Assembly: GCF_001426925.1 (NCBI RefSeq)
Contig: NZ_LMFR01000024.1
Location: 96,873-160,872 of the forward strand
Length of the DNA stretch: 64,000 nucleotides
Direction of reading: 5' to 3'
DNA from: Microbacterium sp. Root53
GTDB lineage: Bacteria; Actinomycetota; Actinomycetes; Actinomycetales; Microbacteriaceae
In this document: positions 18,451 to 26,120 of the stretch, piece after piece
Numbering within the stretch: the stretch's first letter is position 1
How the letters are laid out: each line of letters starts with the position of its first letter
Position numbers and translations under genes: made by a program
Notes under the pieces: generated by a model
What the model saw: only the letters and a program-made list of their open reading frames with translations
Told to the model about the DNA's origin: nothing
The model's database searches: none

Positions 18451-18932
18451 TGGTGCGTGTGGAGGGGATGAACGCATACGACGAGGAGCGCGACGCCGCG
18501 CTGCTGGCCTCGCTGCGAGACGTGTGGGAGGAGCGCGACGCGCCGCCGTCCGACCTGACCGAGCGGATGATCGCCTCGGTCGCGGTCGACGACGTGTCCC
18601 GCGAGTACGCGCTGCTGACGCCCGTGACGGCGCTCGAGGGCGCCGTGCGGAGCGAGCAGTCGCGCCTGACGCTGCAGTTCAGCGACGACGCGACCAGCGT
18701 GCTGCTGCACGTGTCGGCGACCGAGAGCGGCGGGCGCCGGGTGGACGGCTGGTCCGATCCGCCCGTGCTGGCCGCGCGGCTCGCGCAGGACGCGCACGAG
18801 TGGGCGGCGGACCTCGGCGACGAGGGGCGCTTCGCCTTCGCGGAGGTCCCGGCGGGGCTGTCCACGGTGAGACTGATCGTCCGGATGGACGGAGAGCTGA
18901 GGGAGTTCATCACGCCGCAGTTCGAGGTGTGA
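18447..18932 (+). CDS. Small soluble protein coupled to the sigma factor; candidate anti-sigma/regulator
   Basis: A 161-residue acidic protein without transmembrane segment or signal peptide. The N-terminal half is helical (LLASLRDVWEERDAPPSDL, then ERMIASVAVDDVSREYALL). The C-terminal half looks beta-rich, with a pattern GRFAFAEVPAGLSTVRLIV that resembles carboxypeptidase-regulatory-like domains; it ends REFITPQFEV. No Zn-binding HxxxCxxC anti-sigma motif is present. ATG 18447 overlaps the sigma stop by 4 bp; ATG 18468 is a later alternative. The gene position is that of an anti-sigma factor, and this kind of protein recurs beside actinobacterial sigma factors, but sequence alone does not prove the role. 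Confidence 0.7.
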   Translation: MMVRVEGMNAYDEERDAALLASLRDVWEERDAPPSDLTERMIASVAVDDVSREYALLTPVTALEGAVRSEQSRLTLQFSDDATSVLLHVSATESGGRRVDGWSDPPVLAARLAQDAHEWAADLGDEGRFAFAEVPAGLSTVRLIVRMDGELREFITPQFEV

Positions 18933-19009
18933 GCCGGCCTCCCTCTGCACGGCGGCGCCCCCGCGCCGACGTGAGGGTGGAGTGCGGCGCGGCCGCGGAA
19001 GGATGACCC

Positions 19010-20587
19010 ATGGCCGAGGAGACGCCCAAGGAGTGGACCTGGCGGGATCGCGCGGCGGGATCGCTGCTGCCGGGCCGCGTCCTGGACCCGGACACCGAGC
19101 CCGCCCCCGGCGTGCAGGCGTTCCCCACGGTCTACGTGCCCGATCGGCTGCTCGTGGCGAGCTCCGGCGGCGAGCGCTCGGGGCATCTGCGGGCGCTCGA
19201 GGCCGCCGCGGAGAGCCTCGGGCTCGCGCTCGAGGCCGAGTCGCTGCGCGGCGAGCGGCTGGAGGGACTCCAGGACGAGCCGCAGCCGCTGCTGCCGGAG
19301 GTGCCCGGCGTGACGCGGCTGCTGCTGCGGGCGCGCGGCGACGGCCGCGGCGAGCCGGGACCCGCGCCGGACGCGTGGCGGCTGCTGCAGCGCGCCCGGC
19401 GGCTGGCGGATTCGAAGCTCACGGGCGTGGGCCTCGACCACCTGCTCACGATCGACCCGGTGGGTGTGAACCCGTTCACGAAGACGAACCCGTTCACCAA
19501 GACCAACCCCTTCACGAAGACCAACCCGTTCGGCGCAGGCGAGTACGCCGAGCCGGGCTGGGGCGGCCGGCAGCCGGTCGCGCACCTCGGCGCCGGTCCC
19601 GTGCGGGGCGTCCTGCCGAAGGGGCGTCGCCGCCCCGTGGTGGCGATCCTCGACACCGGCTGCGGCGAGCACGCGTGGCTGCCCGACGACATCGTGACGC
19701 GGCGGCCCGAGATCGACGGCCGTCCGATCGGCCTCACGGACGACGCGGACCCGGAGCGCTTCGGCGATCTGTACGGCCAGCTCGACGGCGAGATCGATCC
19801 GGTCGCGGGCCACGGCACGTTCATCGCGGGCGTCGTGCGCCAGGTCGCGCCGGAGGCCGACATCGTCTCGGTGCGCCTCGCGAACGCGCTGGGCGTCGTG
19901 GACGAGAGCACGCTGATCACGACCCTCGCGGACGTGGTCGAGCTGGCCCGGCGGCACGACGCCGGCGAGGAGGGCGGGCGCCCGATCGACGTGATCAGCC
20001 TGTCGCTCGGGTACTACCACGAGACGCCGGAGGACGGCCTGTTCTCGCGCACGGTGTACGACGTGCTGCGCGTCGCGCGGGTTCTCGGCTGCGCGGTGGT
20101 CTGCTCGGCGGGCAACGACGCGATCGACCGGCCCGCGTTCCCCGCGTCGCTCTGGCCCTGGCCGGGGTCGGACAACGGGATCGCGCCCGACGACCTGGCC
20201 GAGCACGTCTCGGTGGGCGCGCTGAACCCGGGAGGGACGTCGGTCGCGCTGTTCTCGAACGTCGGACCGTGGGTGCGCGCGTACGCGCCCGGCGCGGCCG
20301 TGGTCAGCGCCATCCCGGCCTTCGAGGGCGGGCGACAGGCCGCGACGCGCTCGGACGAGTACGGCCGCCGCCGCGAGACCATCGCGGCGGAGGGGTTCCG
20401 CGGCGGCTTCGCGGTGTGGAGCGGCACGTCGTTCGCCGCGCCGTACGTGGCGGGCGCGATCGCCGCCGCGCTGGCGGCGGGCGAGTTCAGGCCTGCGTCG
20501 ACGACGCCGGACCGCATCGAGCGGTCGCGGCGTGCCACGCGTGGGGCGCTCGACGAGATCGGTGCGGGCGACGGCTCCCGCGTGTGA
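19010..20587 (+). CDS. Intracellular S8 (subtilisin-like) serine protease with NPFTKT repeats
   Basis: A 525-residue protease with a complete catalytic set: Asp215 in AILDTGCGEH, His268 in GHGTFIAGVV, oxyanion Asn369 in CSAGNDAIDRP and Ser474 in GTSFAAPYVAGAI. There is no signal peptide or transmembrane segment, so it is probably cytoplasmic. Residues 1-150 form a helical/beta N-terminal domain, possibly a propeptide or inhibitor. Residues 154-174 are three NPFTKT units plus a fourth NPF, just ahead of the catalytic domain. The start is ATG 19010, with GGAAGGA about 8 nt upstream. It stands between the small regulator and the CHAT protease, suggesting a joint proteolytic circuit. Confidence 0.9.
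   Translation: MAEETPKEWTWRDRAAGSLLPGRVLDPDTEPAPGVQAFPTVYVPDRLLVASSGGERSGHLRALEAAAESLGLALEAESLRGERLEGLQDEPQPLLPEVPGVTRLLLRARGDGRGEPGPAPDAWRLLQRARRLADSKLTGVGLDHLLTIDPVGVNPFTKTNPFTKTNPFTKTNPFGAGEYAEPGWGGRQPVAHLGAGPVRGVLPKGRRRPVVAILDTGCGEHAWLPDDIVTRRPEIDGRPIGLTDDADPERFGDLYGQLDGEIDPVAGHGTFIAGVVRQVAPEADIVSVRLANALGVVDESTLITTLADVVELARRHDAGEEGGRPIDVISLSLGYYHETPEDGLFSRTVYDVLRVARVLGCAVVCSAGNDAIDRPAFPASLWPWPGSDNGIAPDDLAEHVSVGALNPGGTSVALFSNVGPWVRAYAPGAAVVSAIPAFEGGRQAATRSDEYGRRRETIAAEGFRGGFAVWSGTSFAAPYVAGAIAAALAAGEFRPASTTPDRIERSRRATRGALDEIGAGDGSRV
19469..19531 (+). repeat. 18-bp in-gene tandem repeat encoding NPFTKT x3 + NPF
   Basis: Three 18-bp units (19469-19486, 19487-19504, 19505-19522) and a 9-bp partial unit encode NPFTKT NPFTKT NPFTKT NPF in the subtilase gene. 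The units differ at synonymous third positions (acg/acc, ccg/ccc), so the peptide is conserved while the DNA has drifted. That points to selection on the peptide rather than recent slippage. Confidence 0.9.
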
Positions 20588-20700
20588 GGGCGAGCACCGG
20601 CTCATGAGCGCAGACGTGGGCGTTGGTTCGGGTGAACGGCATCGGGGGGGAATGCCCTTCTGTGTGTCGGGGGTGGGGTGGACACTGACCATGAGGGCAC

Positions 20701-20711
20701 GAACAGTGTTC
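20701..20711. promoter_or_regulatory. Dyad-symmetric site in front of the CHAT gene
   Basis: GAACA-G-TGTTC is a perfect 11-bp palindrome in the 185-bp gap 20588-20772. It overlaps a possible -10 (AACAGT, 20702-20707) placed 17 bp after a -35-like TGGACA (20679-20684). It resembles an actinobacterial SOS box but has a 3-nt rather than 4-nt spacer between GAAC and GTTC, so LexA binding is doubtful. Operator function is a guess from position. Confidence 0.3.
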
Positions 20712-20772
20712 TCGCACATGGTGCACCCGCGCGACGCCGAATGGAAGGGGAAGCGCGGGGGAGGAGGAGCGG

Positions 20773-23265
20773 ATGCGCCTGTCGGCGGATGAGCTCCACG
20801 CGCGCGGCGTGCGACTCGGCAATCAGGGCCGGATGGCGGCGGCGCGCCGCGCGCTCCACGATGCGGCCGAGCGCGCGTCGTCCCCCGAGCAGCGTGCGCG
20901 GATCACGGGCACGCTCGCGTACATCCTGACCCGCACGGGGCACCCGGACGAGGCCGAGCGCATCTGCCGCGAGGCGCTCGGCGCCGGGGGAGAGCGCCGC
21001 AGGCTCGCCCCCGACACGGCGGCGGTGCTGCAGGGCCAGCTGGGGGCCCTCGCGGTCGAGCGGGGCGACTTCGAGGAGGCGCTCGCGTGGCTCGACCAGG
21101 CGATCCACGCCGAGCGGGATCCGCTGCGCCTGGGCAACATGCTGACCAACCGCAGCGTGGCCCTCATGCGCCTCGGGCGGCTGTCGGAGGCGCGCGTCGA
21201 CCTCGACGCCGCCGCGGCGCGCTTCAGCGACGCGGACCACGAGCACGACCGCGCGCTGACCGTCCACAACGCCGGCTACGTGGCGCTGCTCGAGGGCGAC
21301 CTCGTCACGGCGCTCGAGAAGATGGCGGAGGCGCGGCCGATCGCGGCATCCTCTCCCGTGAACGCCGCGATCTGCGATCTCGACCGCGCCCAGGTGCTGC
21401 GCGACGCCGGGCAGGTGTTCGAGGCCGAGGACACGCTCGCCGAGGTCGCCCGCTCGTTCGGCGCGGCCCGGATGCCGCAGTCACGCGCGGAGGCCGAGTT
21501 CCACCTCGCGCGGTCCCTGCTCACGCACGACCGGAACCGGGCCGCGACCGTGGCGGCAGCGGCGGCCCGGCGCTTCCGGGCGCTGGGGAGCGCGGCGTGG
21601 GCCGCGCGCGCCGAGGGCGTGCGGCTGCGCGCGCTGCGGGAGCTGGGCGCCGCCGCAGGGCGCCGCGCCCCCACCGCGGCCCAGATCGAGCGCGCCGCGG
21701 TCGACCTGGAGCGCGCGGGCTTCCCCGACGAGGCCGCGTCCCTGCGCCTGACCGACGGGATCGCGCGGGCCCGGGCGGGCGAGCCGACCGGCCCGGCGCC
21801 GCGGCTGCGGGCGCGCGACCCGCTCCCGGTGCGGCTGCTCGTGCACGAGGCGCGCGCCGTGCGCGCTGCCGCGCGGGGGCGGCTCGGCGACGCGCGGCGG
21901 CACGCGGCCGCGGGGCTCGAGAGCCTGTCGCAGTGGCAGGCGACGTTCGGCGCGCTCGAGGTGGCCTCCTCCGTGGCGATGCACGGCAGCGGGCTCATCT
22001 TCGAGGGCATCGACGCCGCGGTCGCCTCGCGCAGGCCCGAGGTCATGTTCGAGTGGTCGGAGCGCGCCCGGCACTTCGCGCACCAGGTCATGCCGCTGCG
22101 GCCGCCGCCCGACCCCCGGCACGCCGCGGACCTCGCGCAGCTGCGGCTGCTGCGCGAGGAGATCGACGAGGCGGACTGGGCCCGGGACCGGCGCGTGGCC
22201 GAGATCCGAGAGCGGGTCCGCAACCGGCAGTGGGGCACGGCCGCCGACAGCCGGGCCGTGCCGCGCGTGGCGCTCGACGAGCTGACCGCCGCGCTCGACG
22301 ACGAGACCGCGCTGGTCACCTATCTCTACAGCCGCGGGCGGCTGACGTGCCTGGTCGTGCCGCACGACCGGCCGCCCAGCGCGTTCCCGATCGCGTGGCC
22401 CGAGGTGCGCCGGCTGCTGCCGGGCCTGCGCGCCGACCTCGATGTCGCGGCCGCGGTGCGGGCCGGCCCGATGGCCGGGGTCGTCGCCGCCGCTCTCGAG
22501 GCGCGCCTGCGCAAGCTGTCGCGTCTGCTCGTGGAGCGCGCGCTGGACGCCGCGGGCGACCCCCGTCGCGTGCTGCTCACCGCGCCCGGGGTGCTCGCCG
22601 GTCTGCCGTGGACCATGCTCCCCGCGATGCGGGGCCGGGCCGCGACGCTGGCGCGCTCGGCGTCGCGATGGGTCCAGTCCCGCGGGCGCTGCGTCCCCGC
22701 GCGCTCCGCCGGCTTCGCGGTCGGCCCCGCCGTGGCGCGCGGCATGGAGGAGGCCGAGCGCGCCGCGTTCGCGTGGGAGCTCGAGCACGGCGGGCTCGGG
22801 GCCTTCGGCGCGCCGCGCGTGCTGCACGGCGACCAGGCGCGCGTCGACGCCGTCGCGGCGCTGGCCGAGGACGTCGACGTGCTGCACATGGTCGCGCACG
22901 GGAGGCACTCGACCGCGACGCCCATGCTGTCGGGCGTGAGCCTCGCCGACGGCACCCTGTTCGGATACGACATCGACCGGATCGCGCGGCCGCCCGCGAC
23001 CGTCGTGCTGTCGGCCTGCGAGCTCGGCCGGTCGTCGGTCCGCTGGGGCGCCGAGGCGCTGGGGATGGCGCACGCGTGGCTGCACGCCGGATCCGCGTGC
23101 GTGGTCGCGGCGCCCGTGGTCGTCACCGACGACGTCGCGGCCGAGCTGCTGAGCTCGTTCCACGGCGGCCTGGCCACGGGCTTCGGGCCCTCGGAGGCGC
23201 TCGCCCTGGCCTCGCAGGAGACGGGCCTCGTGGCGCCGTTCCTGAGCCACGGCAGCGGCTTCTAG
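20773..23265 (+). CDS. TPR-CHAT caspase-like protease
   Basis: An 830-residue protein. About residues 10-450 are tandem TPR-like helical hairpins (ERASSPEQRARITGTLAYIL; ERGDFEEALAWLDQAI; GNMLTNRSVALMRLGRLSEA), expected to bind a partner or sense a signal. The C-terminal third is a CHAT domain (clan CD protease, related to caspases and separase). Its dyad is visible as His709 in LHMVAHGRHS and Cys749 in VVLSACELGRSS, followed by the typical GMAHAWLHAGSACVVAAP helix-strand. No signal peptide is present. ATG 20773 has a GGAGGAG ribosome-binding site and possibly its own promoter. The stop shares CTAG with the stop of the convergent acyltransferase. Confidence 0.92.
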   Translation: MRLSADELHARGVRLGNQGRMAAARRALHDAAERASSPEQRARITGTLAYILTRTGHPDEAERICREALGAGGERRRLAPDTAAVLQGQLGALAVERGDFEEALAWLDQAIHAERDPLRLGNMLTNRSVALMRLGRLSEARVDLDAAAARFSDADHEHDRALTVHNAGYVALLEGDLVTALEKMAEARPIAASSPVNAAICDLDRAQVLRDAGQVFEAEDTLAEVARSFGAARMPQSRAEAEFHLARSLLTHDRNRAATVAAAAARRFRALGSAAWAARAEGVRLRALRELGAAAGRRAPTAAQIERAAVDLERAGFPDEAASLRLTDGIARARAGEPTGPAPRLRARDPLPVRLLVHEARAVRAAARGRLGDARRHAAAGLESLSQWQATFGALEVASSVAMHGSGLIFEGIDAAVASRRPEVMFEWSERARHFAHQVMPLRPPPDPRHAADLAQLRLLREEIDEADWARDRRVAEIRERVRNRQWGTAADSRAVPRVALDELTAALDDETALVTYLYSRGRLTCLVVPHDRPPSAFPIAWPEVRRLLPGLRADLDVAAAVRAGPMAGVVAAALEARLRKLSRLLVERALDAAGDPRRVLLTAPGVLAGLPWTMLPAMRGRAATLARSASRWVQSRGRCVPARSAGFAVGPAVARGMEEAERAAFAWELEHGGLGAFGAPRVLHGDQARVDAVAALAEDVDVLHMVAHGRHSTATPMLSGVSLADGTLFGYDIDRIARPPATVVLSACELGRSSVRWGAEALGMAHAWLHAGSACVVAAPVVVTDDVAAELLSSFHGGLATGFGPSEALALASQETGLVAPFLSHGSGF

Positions 23266-23858
23266 CCGACCGGCTCCAGCAGGCCGTCCCGCTCGAGGTA
23301 GCGCTCGCCGGTCTCGGGGCAGACCCACGCGTCGCCGTCCCGTCCGAGCGGCCGGCCGGCGCGGCCGACCCAGCCGATGCGGCGGGCCGGCACGCCCACG
23401 ACCAGCGCGTACGCCGGGACGTCCTTGGTGACCACGGCGCCCGCGGCCACCAGCGCCCATTCGCCGATCACCACGGGCGCGACGCACACGGCCCGCGCGC
23501 CGATCGACGCGCCGCGCCCGACCGTCACGCCGACCGCGTGCCAGTCCTCGGCGCCCTTGAGGCGCCCGTCCGGCGTGACCGCGCGCGGGAACTCGTCGTT
23601 CGTGAGCACCACTGCCGGGCCGATGAAGACCCCGTCCCCCAGGCGCGCGGGCTCGTAGACCAGCGCGTGGTTCTGCACCTTGCAGGCGTCGCCCAGCACC
23701 ACGCCGGGCCCGATGTACGCGCCGCGGCCGATGACGCAGTCCGCGCCCAGGCGCGCGCCCTCTCGGATCTGGGCCAGGTGCCAGACCCGCGTGCCGTCGC
23801 CGATCCGGGCCTCGGGCGACACGTCGGCGGAGGGATCGATCGCGGGCGGAGCCGACAT
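23262..23858 (-). CDS. Hexapeptide-repeat N-acetyltransferase (WlbB/WbpD-like)
   Basis: A 198-residue left-handed beta-helix acyltransferase with many hexapeptide repeats: ARIGDGTRVWHLAQI, GRGAYIGPGVVLGDA, VQNHALVYEPARLGDGVFIG and AVVLTNDEFPRA. These segments are characteristic of enzymes that acetylate UDP-3-amino-sugar uronates (WlbB/WbpD) or QdtC/FdtC-like dTDP-3-amino-sugar acetylases. ATG 23858 is chosen over ATG 23864 because GAAGGG lies at proper spacing for the former. It is divergent from the Gfo/Idh gene across a 136-bp gap, and both would fit one amino-sugar pathway. Exact substrate uncertain. Confidence 0.83.
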   Translation of the reverse strand: MSAPPAIDPSADVSPEARIGDGTRVWHLAQIREGARLGADCVIGRGAYIGPGVVLGDACKVQNHALVYEPARLGDGVFIGPAVVLTNDEFPRAVTPDGRLKGAEDWHAVGVTVGRGASIGARAVCVAPVVIGEWALVAAGAVVTKDVPAYALVVGVPARRIGWVGRAGRPLGRDGDAWVCPETGERYLERDGLLEPVG

Positions 23859-23994
23859 CGGCATCCCTTCGTATCAGACGCGGTCCGCGGCACTCATGAC
23901 AGGCGCGGGTCACACCAGGGTGGCACCGCCCGCCCGCGCCGACAAGGCGCGCTTCGGGAGTTCGGCGGACACGGGCAGGGCGAGGAGCGGATCG

Positions 23995-25056
23995 GTGACA
24001 GGACGACTGGGTGTGGGCGTGATCGGCGCCGGTTACTGGGGGCCGAACCTGGCCAGGAACTTCCGCGCGTCCGACGCGTGGGAGCTCGCGGCCGTGTGCG
24101 ATCTCGACCGCGATCGCGCCAGGCGCGTCGCGGAGTCCGTGGGAGGCGCGCCCGTGCGCACCGACGTCGACGACGTGCTGGCGGATCCGCTGGTGGACGC
24201 GGTCGCGATCGCGACCCCCGCCCGCACGCACCACGCGCTCGCGTGCCGCGCGCTCGCCGCGGGCAAGCACGTGATCGTCGAGAAGCCGCTCGCGGCCGAC
24301 CGCGCCTCGGGCATCGCGATGGTGGCCGCCGCGCGAGAGCAGGGGCTCGTGCTCATGACCGACCACACGTACTGCTACACGCCGGCCGTGCTGCGCATCC
24401 GGGAGCTGATCGCGGAGGGCGCGCTGGGCGACATCCTGTACGTCGACTCGACCCGCATCAACCTCGGGCTCGTGCAGCCCGACGTCGACGTGCTGTGGGA
24501 TCTCGCGCCGCACGACCTGTCGATCCTCGACTTCGTGCTGCCGGGCGGCCTCACGGCCGCCACCGTCTCGGCGGCGGGCGCCGACCCGCTCGGCACGGGC
24601 CGCGCGTGCGTCGGATACCTCGCCATGCCGCTCGCGGGCGGCGCGATCGCGCACGTGCAGGTCAACTGGCTGAGCCCCACGAAGATCCGGCGCATGGTGA
24701 TCGGCGGCACGCGCCGCACGCTCGTGTGGGACGATCTGAACCCGCAGCAGCGGCTGAGCGTGTTCGACCGGGGAGTCGACCTGCCCGCCGGCCGCGAGGG
24801 CGCGCGCCAGGCGCGGGTCTCGTACCGGCTGGGCGACACGTGGTCGCCCGCGCTGCCGGAGCAGGAGGCGCTCGGCAACGTGGTGACGGAGTTCGCGGCC
24901 GCGATCCGCGAGGGCCGCGCCCCGCGCACGGACGGCGACGCGGGCCTGCGGGTCCTGTCCGTGCTGGAGGCCGCCTCGCGCAGCCTGGCCGCGCAGGGCG
25001 CCCCGGCGGCGGTCGAGCGGGAACCGGAGCTCGTGGCGCTGGGGGGTGCGGCATGA
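23995..25056 (+). CDS. Gfo/Idh/MocA-family NAD(P)-dependent oxidoreductase
   Basis: 353 residues with an N-terminal Rossmann fold GVIGAGYWGPNLARNF, the family motif EKPLAADRASG and the C-terminal alpha/beta domain starting at DHTYCYTPAVL. In polysaccharide clusters, relatives such as WlbA/WbpB oxidise the C3 hydroxyl of UDP-sugar uronates before amination by a DegT enzyme, and the acetyltransferase next door fits that chain. The start is GTG 23995, with GAGGAG 8 nt upstream. It opens a run of plus-strand genes joined mostly by 4-bp overlaps up to 38517. Confidence 0.85.
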   Translation: MTGRLGVGVIGAGYWGPNLARNFRASDAWELAAVCDLDRDRARRVAESVGGAPVRTDVDDVLADPLVDAVAIATPARTHHALACRALAAGKHVIVEKPLAADRASGIAMVAAAREQGLVLMTDHTYCYTPAVLRIRELIAEGALGDILYVDSTRINLGLVQPDVDVLWDLAPHDLSILDFVLPGGLTAATVSAAGADPLGTGRACVGYLAMPLAGGAIAHVQVNWLSPTKIRRMVIGGTRRTLVWDDLNPQQRLSVFDRGVDLPAGREGARQARVSYRLGDTWSPALPEQEALGNVVTEFAAAIREGRAPRTDGDAGLRVLSVLEAASRSLAAQGAPAAVEREPELVALGGAA

Positions 25057-26120
25057 CGTCCCTGACGGGTGCGCGCGTCGTGGTCACGGGCGGCGCGGGC
25101 TTCATCGGCAGCCACCTGGTCGACGAGCTGGTGGAGCGACGGCGCGTGGCGCAGGTGACGGTCGTCGACTCGCTCGTGAACGGCAGCCGCGAGAATCTGT
25201 CGGCCCGGCTCGCGGATCCGCGGGTGCGGCTCGTCGAGGCGGACATCCGCTCGGATGCCGCCCTGCGCGCGCTGGACGGCGCCGACGTGCTGTTCCACCT
25301 GGCGTGCCTGGGCGTGCGCCACAGCCTCCACGACCCCATGACCAATCACGAGGTCAACGCCACGGCCACGCTGGCGCTGCTCGAGCGGGCGCGCGCGGCC
25401 GGCGTGCGCCGGATCGTGCACGTCAGCTCGAGCGAGGTGTTCGGCACCGCGCAGCGGGTGCCGATGGACGAGCGCCACCCCACGTGGCCCGAGACCGTCT
25501 ACGGCGCGGCCAAGCTCGCGGGCGAGGCGTACGCGCGGGCGGCGTTCCGCACGCACGGCCAGCCGGTCATCGTGGTGCGGCCGTTCAACACCTACGGGCC
25601 GCGCAGCCACTTCGAGGGCGACAGCGGCGAGGTGCTGCCGCGCACGATCGTGCGCAACCTGTGCGGCCTGCCGGCCCTGATCTACGGCGACGGACGGCAG
25701 TCGCGCGACTTCATGCACGTGACCGACACGGCGCGCGGGCTCGCGACGCTCGCCGAGTGCGACGACGCGATCGGCCGCACCGTGAACTTCGGATCGGGCC
25801 GCGAGGTCACGATCGCCGCGCTCGCGGAGACCGTCGCGCGCCTCACCGGGCGGCCCGGGCTGGCGCCCGTCCACCTCGAGCCGAGGCCCGGCGACGTGCG
25901 CCGGCTGCTGGTCGACGCCCGCCTCATGCACCGGCTGACGGGGTTCAGCCCCGCGATGCCGTTCGACGCGGGTGTCGCCGACCTCGTGACCTGGTTCCGC
26001 GGCCGGCCGCGCACGCCCCAGCAGATGCTCGCGCGCATCGAGGACCGCAACTGGGAGCCCGCGGGCTCCGAGGACGCCGCGGGCGCGGACCGCGTGAGCG
26101 GCGTCGGGGTGCCGGCATGA
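25053..26120 (+). CDS. NAD-dependent epimerase/dehydratase (extended SDR, nucleotide-sugar)
   Basis: 355 residues. The NAD-binding motif is VTGGAGFIGSHLVDEL, the catalytic pair is in ETVYGAAKLAGEAYA (YxxxK) and the Ser in VSSSEVFG. The segment VRPFNTYGPRSHFEGDSGEV, followed by YGDGRQSRDFMHV, is typical of UDP-glucuronate decarboxylase, UDP-glucose 4-epimerase and dTDP-glucose 4,6-dehydratase relatives. Which reaction it performs cannot be decided from the sequence; a nucleotide-sugar substrate is secure. It overlaps both neighbours by 4 bp. Confidence 0.85.
   Translation: MTSLTGARVVVTGGAGFIGSHLVDELVERRRVAQVTVVDSLVNGSRENLSARLADPRVRLVEADIRSDAALRALDGADVLFHLACLGVRHSLHDPMTNHEVNATATLALLERARAAGVRRIVHVSSSEVFGTAQRVPMDERHPTWPETVYGAAKLAGEAYARAAFRTHGQPVIVVRPFNTYGPRSHFEGDSGEVLPRTIVRNLCGLPALIYGDGRQSRDFMHVTDTARGLATLAECDDAIGRTVNFGSGREVTIAALAETVARLTGRPGLAPVHLEPRPGDVRRLLVDARLMHRLTGFSPAMPFDAGVADLVTWFRGRPRTPQQMLARIEDRNWEPAGSEDAAGADRVSGVGVPA

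Noticed and set aside
20701..20711. LexA/SOS box before the CHAT gene
   Set aside because: The half-sites GAAC and GTTC are separated by 3 nt instead of the 4 nt of the actinobacterial SOS consensus. Kept only as an unspecified dyad.
17764..23265. A CRISPR type III-E (Craspase) locus
   Set aside because: Only the TPR-CHAT plus sigma-factor logic is similar. There is no gRAMP/Cas7-11, no repeat array and no Cas1/Cas2 anywhere in the window.
21087..25052. A long plus-strand open frame running through the CHAT gene into the epimerase gene
   Set aside because: Only the part from 25053 on encodes a real protein (the SDR epimerase). The upstream part is an Arg/Ala/Pro-rich off-frame reading of the CHAT and Gfo/Idh genes.
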